Source: Gryganskiella cystojenkinii (Eukaryota > Mortierellomycota > Mortierellomycetes > Mortierellales > Mortierellaceae). From it: a DNA stretch of 64,000 nt. Of the stretch, positions 1 to 12,400 are shown piece after piece; position 1 is the first letter of the stretch; each line of letters opens with the position of its first letter. The stretch lies in NCBI GenBank assembly GCA_015852425.1, contig JAAAIG010000035.1, positions 30,922 to 94,921 on the forward strand, given 5' to 3'. Both the position numbers and the translations under genes were made by a program. The notes below the pieces were generated by a model. The model saw nothing but the letters and a program-made list of their open reading frames with translations. It made no database searches and had not been told where the DNA came from.

Positions 1-421
1 GACAGATGATATGTAAGGAAAATGCAGAGGCCACATGACGAGCCTGAAGCAAAGTTGATACCACAATTGGTGAGCCTTTGGCAAAAAAACGTAACTGACT
101 GTTTGTTCCACTTTTATATATATATTTTTATTTCTGAATAGCAAACGCATCAACAAGAACATTGGTGTGGAAACGGCGCACTATCTGAACGATCACTTGT
201 GGAAGACAGTGGTCGACATCTAGATACAAAAAAACGTGGGCGAGTACATGGGGCTTTCAACGACAATAAAAGATATCAACGGATACACTCAAAAAACAGC
301 ATTGAACATTGTCTTGGAGTCACTATTGAGTATTACTTCAAATGGCCCCGAGTGCGGCTGCGATAACGCCATTTAATCGTCGGCTCAAATGAAGAAAAAC
401 AGCAGAAAAAATCAAGGCGAA
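1..421. other. Intergenic, no gene seen
   Basis: No convincing coding segment or RNA gene is seen. This stretch lies downstream of the SNAPC4-like stop codon and probably holds its 3' untranslated region. It is AT-rich, with a short TA run near 115-125. Confidence 0.5.
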
Positions 422-3400
422 CTACTCTGGATTTGAAGGAGGACCTGAAGTAGACGACGAGCCAGCGCCAGCAAGAGTGGGGGCAAGAGAAGACGACGAC
501 GAGGACAACGTGATCTGAGTATTCTTGGCCAAAGCGGCCTCCAACTCTCTTAGCTCCTTTTCCTGCTTTCTTTTCACCCTGTCATAGTGAGATACTTTGC
601 TCTTCACCAACGCATGACCCGTCTCTTGGTTCAACATTCCCATCAACATTGGCCATAGGAACGTGGCCTCGAATCGATCCGCTAGTTCCCTGTACTCGGG
701 TCTCCCCTGTTCCTCTGCAGAAAGGATCTCGACCGGAAGAGGCTGAACCACGACATGACCTGCATTGTCAGAGACGGTCTTCATTCGGAATCGACCTCCA
801 TTCAACTCGCCTTGATCCAGCAGATTCGAGAACGCCTCCATCGTGGCGACACACGGCGGGACGGGTCGAATCAGACCCGGGGCAACGACCGCGGCTGGAT
901 TAGGGACCTTGGGCTTAATCACATCCTGGACATTCTCATAAGCTGCTTCGAGAAGTTTCATGTTCTCGTCCTCCTCGAGCTTGAGTTTCTTCTTCAGCTC
1001 TTCCTCGGTCTCCTCTTGCTCGCCCTCAACCGCGGCTCCGCCATCCTCATCCTCGTCGTCCTGTTGTTCGAGCTCATCATCGTGCTCGAATCCATCGCGT
1101 CTCCGTTTGCTGCTCTTAACTGGGGTTGGCGGAGGGATACCGAGGTTAAAGACCTTCTCGATCGGATCCAAGATGCCATGGGATTGCTCTTGCCAGACAT
1201 CATAGATCTCCCGTTGCCGTTCCGTCGCGTCGTCATAGTATCGCTGAATTTCCTGAGACTGAAGACCTCGGAGTTGTTTCTGATAGGCGTCAACGAGTCC
1301 CTTCTTCTGCCGATCTCTCTGGTCCTGGGCTTGAATCAATCGAGCGAGTCTCCGGATCTCTTCCCGATGCCGCTTGATATCCGGTGTTGCTGCGATGGTC
1401 CCGAACCCCTTCCGACGGTTATAACCCAGATACTGTGACGAACGTGGCTTTTTAACTCGTCTTGTTCCGCCTTCACCGACCTCGGTTTGACCTGTAGCCT
1501 CGCGAGCCTTCTTTTCATCTTCTCTCACCAAAAGTCTCCACCGACGACAAGCCTGATTATCTGTCCGACCGGGCAGAAGGGATGCAATTTTGGCCCAACG
1601 GGATCCATGTTCTTGAACCAACTTTCGCAATCTTTCGATTTCCTCTGGATCCCAGGGTCCACTCTTGAGGGCCGGGTCCAATCGATCACAATAACGTTCA
1701 CGACACTGACGATCCGTTCGACCGAGGACAAACTCTTGAATTTTGCCCCAGCCCTTCCCGCCAAAGAGGGTCGTCGCGGCCCTGAGAGCTTCATCTTCTT
1801 CCTCGACCCATTTACCACGCCGGATCGCAGGGTTGACGGTCTTGTTCCAGTGATGACGGCATTGGGCTGCGGATCTGTTATCGAAGCAGTAAGAGATCTT
1901 TTTCCAGTCCTTGTCGCCAATCAATCGGACAGCTTCCAACAGAACACTGTCCTCTTCTTTAGTCCATATTCTAAAGTTGCAGATCGTGGAGAATTAGAGC
2001 AAAAGGAGAAGATTAAAATATTATAACCATAACAGTGGTTTCTGCATGCGCCATAAAAAACCCTCTTTGCATATATTCCCAACTTACTCGTTCGAAAAGG
2101 CCTTGTTCAATCTGGAGTTGTACTTGCGGAAACATTGAGCCGCAGTTCTGTTGGTGTTCAGTTCTAACGCAATCTGGATCCAGTTACGACCGTTGTATTT
2201 CTCGACGAGTTTCTCAAGCTGCGTCAACTCTGCTGATGTCCACTCCTTTTTGTTGATACCAGGGTGCTCAAGACCCGTCCATTGGATAAGGCACTCTGTT
2301 GCGCTCCGTGTGTCTACCTGTCGTAACATAATTGTGATATAAAAACGGAGGTAGGTCAGTTATGCAGAGATGTAAATAACATAAATAAAAATTGTTAGCT
2401 ATAACAAGGATAACGGACCAAGGCCTTACAAAGAGTCTGGAGATACGCCCCCAATCCAGTCCAACCGTATTCATGGCCATCTCTGTGTCCGGCGCTGTGT
2501 CAAGGGCTCTGATGGCTCTCATGTCCCCCTCTTGACTGTACTTCTCGAACAGGAGTCTCTTGTTCTCAGAAATCACTCCAATCAAAAGTTGCTCTCGCTC
2601 CTTGTACGTCCATGTTCGAAAGTCACCCGTGACCACCAGAGGTTTTTCCTTGATCCTTCTCGAATCCGCATTATCGGGCGGTACCTACGAGCACGTAAAG
2701 AGTAATCAAGTAACGCAGTTAGGCATGGGAACCATCGAAAACGTCATATTCACTATATATATCAGAATCTCTCGTGCGCATTACCTGCTCGAACTGATCA
2801 ACAAAATATGGTGGACCGATCCGCTGATTCGTTCCTTCAAGTTGTATAGGTGCCTTCTTGACTCGTTCTTGTCTTTCAACAAGATCCTGGATCACAGCCT
2901 AAACATTGGCAAAGAAAGGACTGTTAGCGAAGAAAGGGGAGTAATAAAAGTGGAGTAGAGTTCATGAATAAACGCTGACTCTCATTCACTTCTCTTACCC
3001 GCTGCTTAATATTCCGCTGTCGCGCGTCCTCGATCTCTTTCAGATGCTTCTTGAGGACCTCCTGATAACTTCGGTTGACTTCCAGGGCATGTTCAGTCTG
3101 TTTCCGGATCTCAGCTGTTAAGTTCCTGTTCTCGTCTTCAGAGACGGTTATAGGGTACTGACCATACCCAGCGGGCTTTTGTTTCCGCGATCGTTTTTGT
3201 TGTTGCCGCCAAGAGGAGCTTCTGAAGTGAACTCGAGGCCGCTGTGGCTGTGGCTGCTGTCCGTCTTCATCATCACCGAAAAAACTTGGTTCCGCCTCGT
3301 ATTCCTGTAGTTGCTCATCTTCATGGCTAGATTGTTGTTGTTGAAGGTCATTCTCATTGTTCGACTGCGTGCTAGTCGTAGTTGGGAGAGTAGGGATACT

Positions 3401-3991
3401 TGTTGCTGGAAGGTTTGTTGCTGGGAGGCTTGTTGCTGGGAGGCTTGTTGCTGGTATGGGTATAAGGTGGGAAATGTAGCTGTTTTGAACTTGGTTTCCG
3501 TTCTGGTTGGCTTCATGACCTAAGGACAATTGTGTCCCTGGGAAAGTCCCCGGGAAAGCCCCTGTGGGGATCGAAGACGATGAAAATGTCGATGCGAGAC
3601 CGTGCTCCTGTTCGTGTTGTCTTTGAATCCTTATCAGCCACTCGATGGCATCAAAGGTTGTCGTGTTTGAAGGTATTGCCGAGGAAGTTGAAACACTTGA
3701 GGACGAGGAAGCCGTAGGGGGCATTGCGATCGAGCTGTTGCTGTTTTGGGCGACATGAGCAGGTGCAATGGCTCGATCCGGCGGTGGTGGTGGCGTAAAG
3801 GCTGTATGGTCGATCGAGATATGTTCGCGCGCGAGGAGTGCCTGTAATTCATCCTCGTTCTCGACCAGATCATCATTGTCACTCTCGTCGCTGAGGAGGT
3901 CGTCCATGTCCATGTCTTCGGTGAGTCTGGCTGCATGGTCAGAATCAGCGGGTTCGTCAAGGTCCATGGCATTACTCGGAGGTCCTGCCAT
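422..3991 (-). CDS. SNAPC4: SNAPC4-like (SNAP190) Myb-repeat snRNA transcription factor
   Basis: Exons read 3991-2999, 2898-2785, 2684-2430, 2317-2088 and 1970-422, giving about 1046 aa; all junctions keep frame with GT-AG borders. The first ~330 residues are acidic and low complexity (Asp/Glu, Thr/Ser/Pro runs). From about residue 430 to 690 there are a half repeat and four Myb/SANT repeats, with cores such as NWIQIALEL, DWKKISYCF, GWGKIQEFV and RWAKIASLL. The order and the linker HPGINKKEW closely match the large subunit of the snRNA-activating protein complex, which binds the proximal sequence element of snRNA promoters for Pol II and Pol III. The rest is charged, with a Cdc5-like flavour, but the SANT linker pattern fits SNAPC4 better than Cdc5 or c-Myb. 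The start at 3991 is chosen because residues upstream of it look non-coding; an in-frame ATG lies at 4132. Nuclear role is inferred from the family. Confidence 0.82.
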
Positions 3992-4257
3992 GATGCTTCT
4001 TTGTGGTTTCGTGTAATGACTTTGCTTGCTTTGATTGGGGGCTGGGATAGGGCGAGGCGATGGTCGTTTCTCTTCACAGAAGCAGACTCGACCACATTTG
4101 GCTTTGTTTGGTTGAAAGAAAAGAAGTTGCAATTCCTGAGAAATATCGGATTAAAATATTAAACTTACTAGATAAAAAAGACTAGGACAAATATACTGGG
4201 AATAGTTTTTTGGTGGCAGTAGCGGCACATACTAATATTTATTACTCTATTTTATCG

Positions 4258-5449
4258 TCATGCAGCTGTCCTGAAAAGGTTGTCCACTACGTGTTTACTA
4301 TGTTGGATGTAGCAGCGCAATAGACAGACGATTAGACACTCAAAACATATAAATCGAGAAAAAGCGATAGAAAAGTACCGAACAAGCGTCCTTACAAGAA
4401 CGAAGGCGCGCGTAAGGGTCTCCAGTTCGTCCTTGCGGGCAGAGAAACCCGATCGATCTCCAAGAACCCGTAGGCAACACTAAATCCTCTAATCGCTACC
4501 AACGTATAATCGTTGGTCATGTAAGACCACGCCGTGAGCATCGTAATGTTGCAGAGCAGGAGCACTCGGATCCGGAACCATGGGCGTGACATTTCGAAAT
4601 ACATCGAAACACAAATAATCCACCATACGTTCTTGGCCATGAACGGGACTGGAGTGAAACTGGTTATTGTCTAATTTACAAATGATATTTGGAGCGTCAG
4701 TCCTTAAAACTCCATTTTCGACTCCACTACAACAAGCCCATGAAAGACAAAACGGTTTAACGAACCAAGGATACGCCCCCGATGAGCAGGAACATCCACA
4801 GGTAACCTTCTTTCTTTTCTCGAAACGTTAGGGTCTCCAGTAGGTGTCCGGAAGTGAACCTGAAAAAATAAATAGAAAAATAGAGAGAAATAAACTAGTC
4901 AGAAGACAATGATGACGACGCCTTCATTTTTTTTTTCTTGACTCGCAGCAAACAATGCGAACTTACATCGACCACATATGAAACGCTAGACCAAGAAAAT
5001 GGTTTGGCGGTATTGGAGGTACTTCGCCTTCCGTGAAAAATAGAAAGGTGGTGAAGATGCGCCAGTACTATATTCGCGAGGAGGAAATGTGAGAGTTATG
5101 TCGTTTGTGGCGATAAATAAAGGGTCGAAAACAAAGGCGTTGGGGTTATCGATCCGAACGATTGTGACGAAGATATAATCCATACTTCACGATTATGGAA
5201 GAACAGGTGAGGATCCCAGTGTAGTTTGTACTCGCTGACCCATCCCATAACCTGGAATAGGTGACGATATCAGAAAAACGTTAGCACTCGTCTTTTCAAC
5301 GCAGGCTAAACAAGAGTCTTTCATATGGCGGCTCGGAACGGTAAGCTCCGCCACCGACCAGTGATCAAGATAATTACCGGTGCAAAAGTCACCAAAACAC
5401 TCAAAGCCGTGTAAACGGTCGTTATGGGTGCGTTAATCATCCGATTCAT
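4258..5449 (-). CDS. Derlin-family ER membrane protein, copy A
   Basis: Six exons: 5449-5378, 5251-5186, 5067-4967, 4859-4766, 4670-4396 and 4270-4258, total 206 aa. The start NAPITTVY corresponds to the Derlin N-terminal PPVTR region. HWDPHLFF then leads into EYWRIFTTFLFF (residues 46-57), the Derlin WR motif. GYLWMFLLIGG and YGFLEIDR match the loop and last-helix regions of Derlins, which are rhomboid pseudoproteases of ER-associated degradation. No rhomboid Ser-His pair is expected or seen. Length is near the usual 200-250 aa. The donor of intron 4 is an atypical GTTCGT, shared with copy B. The last exon adds only LTAA and a stop, also shared. Membrane topology is inferred from the family. 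It is about 74% identical to copy B by hand alignment. Confidence 0.78.
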
Positions 5450-5752
5450 CTTATCTTTAGACTTGCAAAAAAAAAAAGGTCAAAACTTAAAGGTTGATAC
5501 AGGTGCGAGAAAGAGAGAAAAAAAAGGCGGGTAGAACAGTATTAGAGCAGTCCAAATGTGCTTTTTGATGAGAATGATGAAATGAGATGGAGCCAGATGA
5601 ATGAATGAACAAAGTTATGCGACCACTTTCATCGGGGACTTCGCCCTCGTCGGTCTGTAGCACAAACGACAATTAATATCGACAGAGCTTCGCCAAATAA
5701 AAAATATAGCGGCTGTAATGTGAAGAACGGCTGTATTTATTCTATTTTATCG

Positions 5753-6950
5753 TCAAGCCGCTGTCCTGAAAAGGTTGTCCACCACGCGTTTACTATGTTT
5801 GTTGTAGCAGCGCAATAGACAGACGATTAGACACTCAAAAAAACATAAAACGAGAAAAAGCAATAGAAAAGTACTGGACAAGCGTCCTTACAAGAACGAA
5901 GGCGCGCGTAAGGGTCTCCAGGTCGTCTCTGCGGGCAAAGAAATCCGATCGATCTCCAGGAACCCATAGACAAGACTATATCCTCTAATCGCCGCCGTCG
6001 TATAATCGTTAGTCTTGTATGACCACGCCGTGATCATCGCTAAGAAGCAGAGAAGGGACACTCGGAACCGAAACGATAGGCGCGACATTTGGAAATAGTA
6101 CGAAACACAAATAATCCACCATACGTTCCTGGCCATGAACGGAACTGGGGCGAAATTGGCTATCGTCTTATTTTACAAATGATATTCGGAACGTCAGTCC
6201 TTAAAACTCCAGTTTCGACTCCATTACAACAAGCCCGTGACCGTAAAACGGTTTAACGAACCAAGGATACGCCCCCGGTGAGCAGGTACATCCACAAGTA
6301 ATCTCCGGCCTTTTCACAAAACGCTTGAGTCTCCAGTAGGTGTCCGAAAACGAGCCTGAAAAAAAAAAAATAAGAAAAAAAGGAGCAATAAAGCCAGTCA
6401 AAAGACAATGATAAAGACGCCTTCCTTTTTGTTTTCTTAACCCGCATCAAACAACGCGAACTCACAACGATGCAATATGATACAATAGACCACTAACAGG
6501 TTCTGGCGGCACTGCTATTACTTCGCTTTCCGTAATATATAGAAAGGTGGTGAAGATGCGCCAGTACTAAATTTGCGAGGAGGAAAGACGAGAGTTATGA
6601 CTTTCGTAGCGATAAAAAAAAAGAGTCGAAAACAAAGGCGTCAGGGCTTTCGACCCCAAAGATTTTGACAAAGATATAATCCATACTTCACGATTATGAA
6701 AGAACAAGTGAGGATCCCAGTGTAGTTTGTACTCGCTGACCCATCCCATAACCTGGAATAGGTGACGAAACCATAAAAAAGTAAGCACTCGTCTCTTCAA
6801 TGCAGGCCAAACAAGAGTCTTCCATATATCGACTCGGAGCGGTAAGCTTGGCCACCGACCAGTGCTTAAGACATTTACCACTGCAAAAGTCACCAAAAAG
6901 CTCAAAGCGGCGTAGACGGTCGTTATGGGTGCGTTAATGATTCGAATCAT
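5753..6950 (-). CDS. Derlin-family ER membrane protein, copy B
   Basis: Six exons of exactly the same lengths as copy A: 6950-6879, 6752-6687, 6566-6466, 6355-6262, 6166-5892 and 5765-5753, total 206 aa. Residues 25-46 are identical to copy A, and the WR motif (EYWRIFTTFL) is kept. The segment that follows (residues ~56-90) is strongly diverged. The intron 4 acceptor is AAG here but TAG in copy A, and the donor is the same weak GTTCGT. The expected role is membrane extraction or retrotranslocation of ER proteins with Cdc48, known for the Derlin family and not shown here. Both copies look intact, so neither is an obvious pseudogene; division of labour between them is a guess. Confidence 0.78.
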
Positions 6951-7287
6951 CGTATCGGGATCACTTTGGCAGACTTTCACTCCACTAAAAAAGAAAGAGT
7001 TGGTAGTATTTGGGCACGAGAAAGACAAAAAAAACAGGTAGAGGAGGACTAGGGGGATCCAATTGTGCTAACTTTGTCTGATGGAATGAAGAAATGAGAT
7101 GGGATTAGATGAATGAATGAACAGAGTAATGTGAAGAGCGTCCTCGACAACGAACTTTCATAGGGACTTCGCCCTCGTCAGTAGCACAAAGCCGACAAAT
7201 TATTAATAGAGCTTCGCTCAAAGGGAAAGAGAGGCCACAGCAAAACAAAACGGTATTTAATTTTTTTATTCACCGTTGACACAACCA

Positions 7288-9229
7288 TTATGCTTGACGG
7301 TTCCGCCTTACGATCGATCCAGATGGTTCACTCCTGCCGACCCAAAGTCCTGCAAGGAGAACCATATGACTCGCAAATAAAATCCCCGAACTCTGAGCCG
7401 TGGCCGGGAATACGTTCCAGGCATATTCAATCAATCCCAGGATCAAGACCCTGATCAAGATCGGTAACCGGGTCTGCCAAAGCAGGTACGGCAACGTCAT
7501 CGCGTACCAGGCATAGAACTGGTAATGCAACGATCTCGCAAAGACGATTCCGATAAAGTTGCTCGTGAACAAGAGATTGATCACATGGTTGGGTCGCATA
7601 TAAAGAGCATGGATCGACAACACGGACTTGGGTGCGGTCAGCCCTCGCAAGACTACAGGAATGATTCCACCCTCGGATCTAGATGCAGTAGCGCAAGCAT
7701 CTCAAGAGTTACAGTGATGCAATAAATAGAATAAAAACTAAAATTTCGAGTTTTCTTTCTTTGTTTCTTACCTGCTCCATCTGAAAAAGACAAAGGCAAA
7801 GAGCACGATGAAATGTGCTCCCAGCAACAGTTTGGCAACCTCCTCACTCAAGAAAGTCTTCTCATCCAAGAATTTCCAGTTCACAGTCCACTTGTACATA
7901 AACACTCTTGAGAACTCGAAAGCCTTTTGAAGATAGCTTTGAGGGTGATGGAGTGTGAAAGGGAGCGACAAAAGGACCTAGCGGAAGTGTCAAAACAGAG
8001 AGACAGAGAGAGAGAATAGTAGATGTTTTAGGGCCATCCTTAGGGTCTAGACAATTTGCTCCGCATCCACACCCTCACAGCCGTCTCTTTTATTTCCTTC
8101 TTCTCCCACTCTCGTGAGATTACCTGGATCAGGACCATGAGTACGAGGTGGATAATGGTACCGACAACACCCTGCGCTTGCCACAAGAGAAAACCAAAGG
8201 CTGGGAAGAAGAGCAATATGTTCATCTTGACCGAGACAGCCAAACTTCAAAAAAACGACAAAAAACGTTTTGACATTAGCACATGATCATGGTGGATACT
8301 TGGTAGCAAGTACGGTAGGCGCTCTCTTACCTGAACAATGCACTGCTCAACGTCCAGCGTTTGTAGAGGAATGCCAGAGTAGCCGAATACATGAACAGCA
8401 TCGCAACCGGGTCATTGAACAGTCGCAAAACATAAATCGAGTGTAACCGACGGGACAACGTGACCAGGATCAAGACGTATGGGGGTACCTAAAAAGAGGT
8501 AATAGAGGTAATAGGAGGTAATATAATCGATTAGCCCTTTCAGTTTCGGAAAGGAAAGGGAGTGACGCTACTTTGCTCCAAAAGAAATCCATCCCTGCCA
8601 TGTTCTGCTTACCGATCTATCCTTGGCGTAAATGGCGAAAACGACGCCGAGAGTAATCAGGTACAAGCCCATAAAGAACCATTGACCTCTCAGAATGTTA
8701 GCCCCATGCTCTGTCATGTAGTAAAGAGCCGAGTAGATGTAAACGAATCCTGCGGGGTAAACCAAAGGGCCGGTATCGCCTCGAAGTTTTAAATAGTCGG
8801 TTTCGCCCTTCAGATATCCCGAGACTTCTTGCATGTATGCAATCCAGTCAATCTCTGTATCTAAAAAAATATATATAAAAGAAAGAACTGCAGAGATCAG
8901 ACTGCTGCCTCACCACATCCTTTGCAAACCGAAAAACGTATAACAAGCGACTTTGGCTTTATTTGCTCGAACTTACAAGGGATCTTCTTGATAATCACAA
9001 CGTTCAGAAAAATCTCACCGAGGAACAAGAGTCCAGCGAGTTTCCAGAGATGAGCATGGTTGAAGAGGAGTTGGGGGACAAAGTCGATGGGTCGAAGGAT
9101 GCTCAATTCCTGCTCTGATGATGACTTCTTCTCTAAAGATGACGATGTCGATGCCGTCGTGCCTGACGACCGGTACTCAGTCCTGCTAACGGTACTCCGT
9201 CCGGTCTGCTTCCTGCTATTGCTGCTCAT
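7288..9229 (-). CDS. ALG3: ALG3, dolichyl-P-mannose:Man5GlcNAc2-PP-dolichol alpha-1,3-mannosyltransferase
   Basis: Six exons: 9229-8977, 8860-8613, 8488-8331, 8244-8124, 7977-7772 and 7678-7288, total 458 aa, the same length as I recall for the yeast enzyme. It adds the first lumenal mannose to the lipid-linked N-glycan precursor in the ER membrane. Diagnostic stretches are [59 protein letters not shown] and [13 protein letters not shown]. The N-terminal ~45 residues are a Ser/Thr/Lys-rich cytosolic leader before the first membrane segment. The acidic-aromatic EIDW after the first membrane span is typical of GT-C mannosyltransferases. It sits head-to-tail with the Derlin genes on the same strand, with its own promoter region. 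Confidence 0.95.
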
Positions 9230-9413
9230 TCGCTTCAAAGGTGATTGAGTTCCTGCCTCCGAATGCAGAGTAAAGTGATGAAATGATGTAATGAAAAGGG
9301 CGCGGTGACCACCTTGTGCCACCAAATTTGGTTTTTGTGTGAAATAAAGTTTATTAATGAATTTTCTAAAGGGTAATATTTTGCCAAGTTTATTTCGGCA
9401 GCGTTTGGGGGAG

Positions 9414-12400
9414 CTACTTGCGGGGTGCAAAGACATCCTCAAGGGATCGAGGCATCTGATGGCTTGTTGGTGACGCTATCGTCGCTGGTGTCGCTGTTGC
9501 TGCTGCTGTTAGAGTACTAGGAGTGGTTGGACTTCCAGGTACAGCCGGCTCCGAAGCAACAGAACGACGTGCCTCCATTGGGACTCCTCCGCGGACAGAA
9601 CTACTACTGCTGCTTCCTGCTACAGCCTCCAATGGTTCATCTGTGGGACCGACAACCGCTATTGAGGGTGCGTTCCAGACCTGCTTTGATTTCCCCTTTG
9701 GTGTTGAGGAAGGTGATCCCGATGAAGATGACGAGCCTTCGGTTTCTTCTGGAACAGAATCCGTAGTCCTGCTGTAAGATGATCGATCGACCACAATGGG
9801 TGGTTTACCGTCGACGGTCTGACCATGCTCTCTCAACATGATCTTGAGACGCGCCACAGAATCGGGTCCAGATTGACTGACCAGACTGTGGAAGTAACCG
9901 TCCTTGTTCTCGATCAGCTTTGTAGGGTGCTCAAACTCGACAACGCGTCCGTCCTCCATAACTAAGATCTTGTCGCACTCGATGATTGTGTTGAGTCTAT
10001 GAGCAATCATGAGAACTGTGCAGTTGGCAAAGTTTTTCTTGATGGTCTCTTGGATCAAAAGATCCGTCTGGAGATCAACCGCACTAGTGGCCTCTACAAT
10101 CAGAAAAAAAATTATCACCATCATCATTAGAAACATTCGCTCAACCACGAACACTTGTTCTTCCTCATCAATTACTGTTCCCACTCAAATTACTCACCAT
10201 CCAGGACTAGAATCCTGCTCTGGAAGAGGATAGCACGGGCGATACAGAACAGTTGACGTTGACCCAACGAGAAATTTCGTCCATTCTCGATAATCGGTGT
10301 CTCGAGCTTGGCAGGCATGTTGGCCTTTATATTCTCGGAAAGATGAGCTGCATCGAGGGCCGCCCAGATCTCCTGGTCCGTCCGACGATGGAACGGATCC
10401 AAGTTCGAGCGGATCGTCCCCACAAACAGCACGGGCTCCTGAGGGATAATCGCAATTTTGCTCCGGAGATCCTGCAATCCGATCTCTCGCACGTCCACGT
10501 TATCGATCAGGATCTTGCCCTCAGCCGCCTCCACAACGCGCAACAAACTAATCAGTAACGTCGTCTTGCCACTGCCCATCTTGCCGACCACACCAATCTT
10601 CTCGCTCGGTCGGACAATAAAGCTGACCTTCTTCAAGACTGCGACACCATAGTTCTGATACCGGAGGACGACCTTCTTGAACTCGATCTCGCCTTGACTT
10701 GGCCAGTCGACAGGGGGTTGGTTCTCGGGGATGTGATCTGGAGCCTCTGCAGGAATGTTCATGCCATAAAGCTCCAACTGGCACACAGATTCTTTGGTCG
10801 ATTTAACCTCACCGGCCATGCGAACCGACCACTGTCCAAAGATGAGCAGTTGAAGAGCGTTCGTGAGGGCCAGTCCAGCTTGGGAAGCATCCAAGGTTCC
10901 GTTATGCGCAAAGTGAACGACAAACATGGCGGTCGCCAACACAAACACGGACGAGACCAGATCCAGATAGAGCGCCAGCCACGCACGGACTTGCATCATC
11001 GCGAACAATGCCTTGTGGTTGTCGTCGATCTTGGTCAGGTTGAAATTGTCGAAACGCTCCTCGGCTCCATAGACACGGATCGAGAAGAGACCGTCGAGGG
11101 TCGCTGCCATGTGTGCAAAGATAGGTCCTTTGGTCATAGCTTCCATTGCCTTTAGTCGTTCATCCGTGAAATTCGAGGCTCGGAGCAACAACCAGACAAA
11201 CGCCAAAAGGACGACAACGGCGATGGCGGACCAGGGGACAATGACGATGACAAGAATCGTAGTTCCGATCGCCAAGGGCATATACTGTAACATCTGCAGG
11301 ATCGCATCCGGCAAGACCTCATCGACAACATAAAGATGTCTCGCAAACGCATTCAAGATCTTGGCCAAGGGTGTGACATCAAAGTAACTCATGGGGGCAC
11401 GCATGATCTTTCGGAAAATGCGATCGTGGTACGTAAGCGACTTTTTGAAGACTGCCCAGGACAAGAAGAACGCACGACCATACGCGCCGATGACAACCGC
11501 AGCCACTAGCCCACCATAGATGCTAAGATAATAGTGGACATCACGCTCATCCTGTCCAGCCGTGAAACGGAGCCAATAATCGGAAAAGATGCGGAGTCCA
11601 TGTGTCGCCAAAAAGACCATAGCCACCGCCACGGATAAACCGATCCCAGTTCCCTTGCGGAGGTAAGCCTTCGTCACAGACCATCCAGAGACAACATCGC
11701 GACTCTTGACACCATAGCCGAGATCCAATCGCTCACCACGGCCGCCACTGAGCATTCCTCCCTCGCGACCACTCAAACTGTGAATCGTCAGTTGGTTCCT
11801 CTCAACGGCTCGGGCCATCGAGTTCTCCTCACGGTTTGTAGGAGCAGAGGAGAGTCGGTTCGGACCCATACTTCCAAGGATAGTCATCTGGTTCCGTTCA
11901 ATCATCCTGGAAATAGTCTGCTCGTTCAACATCTGATTCTGGATCGTGTGAGCGTTCAGTTCTCGCAGACGGTGGATAGTTTGTTCATTTGCTGTGGCAT
12001 TGGAGTCGCCGTTGGATGATCCTGCCTGAGTCATTGAGTGAGAACGTGTCGAGAGAAGGTTGGGTCGGTTGTTGACAGATGACGAGCCCACAGACCTAGC
12101 AAAATTGGCAAGACCCCGGACGCTGATGTTGTTCAATTCCTCGCCTTCAGTCCTCTTTTCATAATCAGGGAATCTGGCGCTTGACCCCTTTCCGTTTGTT
12201 GGTTGTTGGATAGTAACTGTTCTTGGGATCGTCAAATGGTTGTCAAGTGGCTTCTCGGGGGTGGCAGCAGGAGATGCAAAGGTGCCAGCATTGTTCTCGT
12301 CGTCAGAAGATGGTTCCAATCGGATCTCGTTCGTAAGCTCGTGAATCTGATCCGGATCCTCGATTTCCATCGACTCGTCGACTATACGGGCCAGGTTCAC

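Larger units (their letters stand above)
4240..7200. repeat. Tandem segmental duplication of about 1.5 kb carrying the Derlin genes
   Basis: The segment around 4240-5700 and the segment around 5735-7200 are direct repeats about 1495 bases apart. They contain matching coding exons, introns and upstream sequence; for example, both carry a GACTTCGCCCTCGTC stretch and a nearby ATGAATGAATGAAC stretch upstream of the start codon. Exon lengths are identical in both units (72, 66, 101, 94, 275 and 13 nt), and intron sequence is largely alignable, so the copies arose by DNA duplication, not retroposition. Confidence 0.85.

Noticed and set aside
6567..7028. Unspliced 153-codon frame over Derlin copy B
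   Set aside because: It reads through two introns. The spliced model has the same exon lengths as copy A and contains the WR motif.
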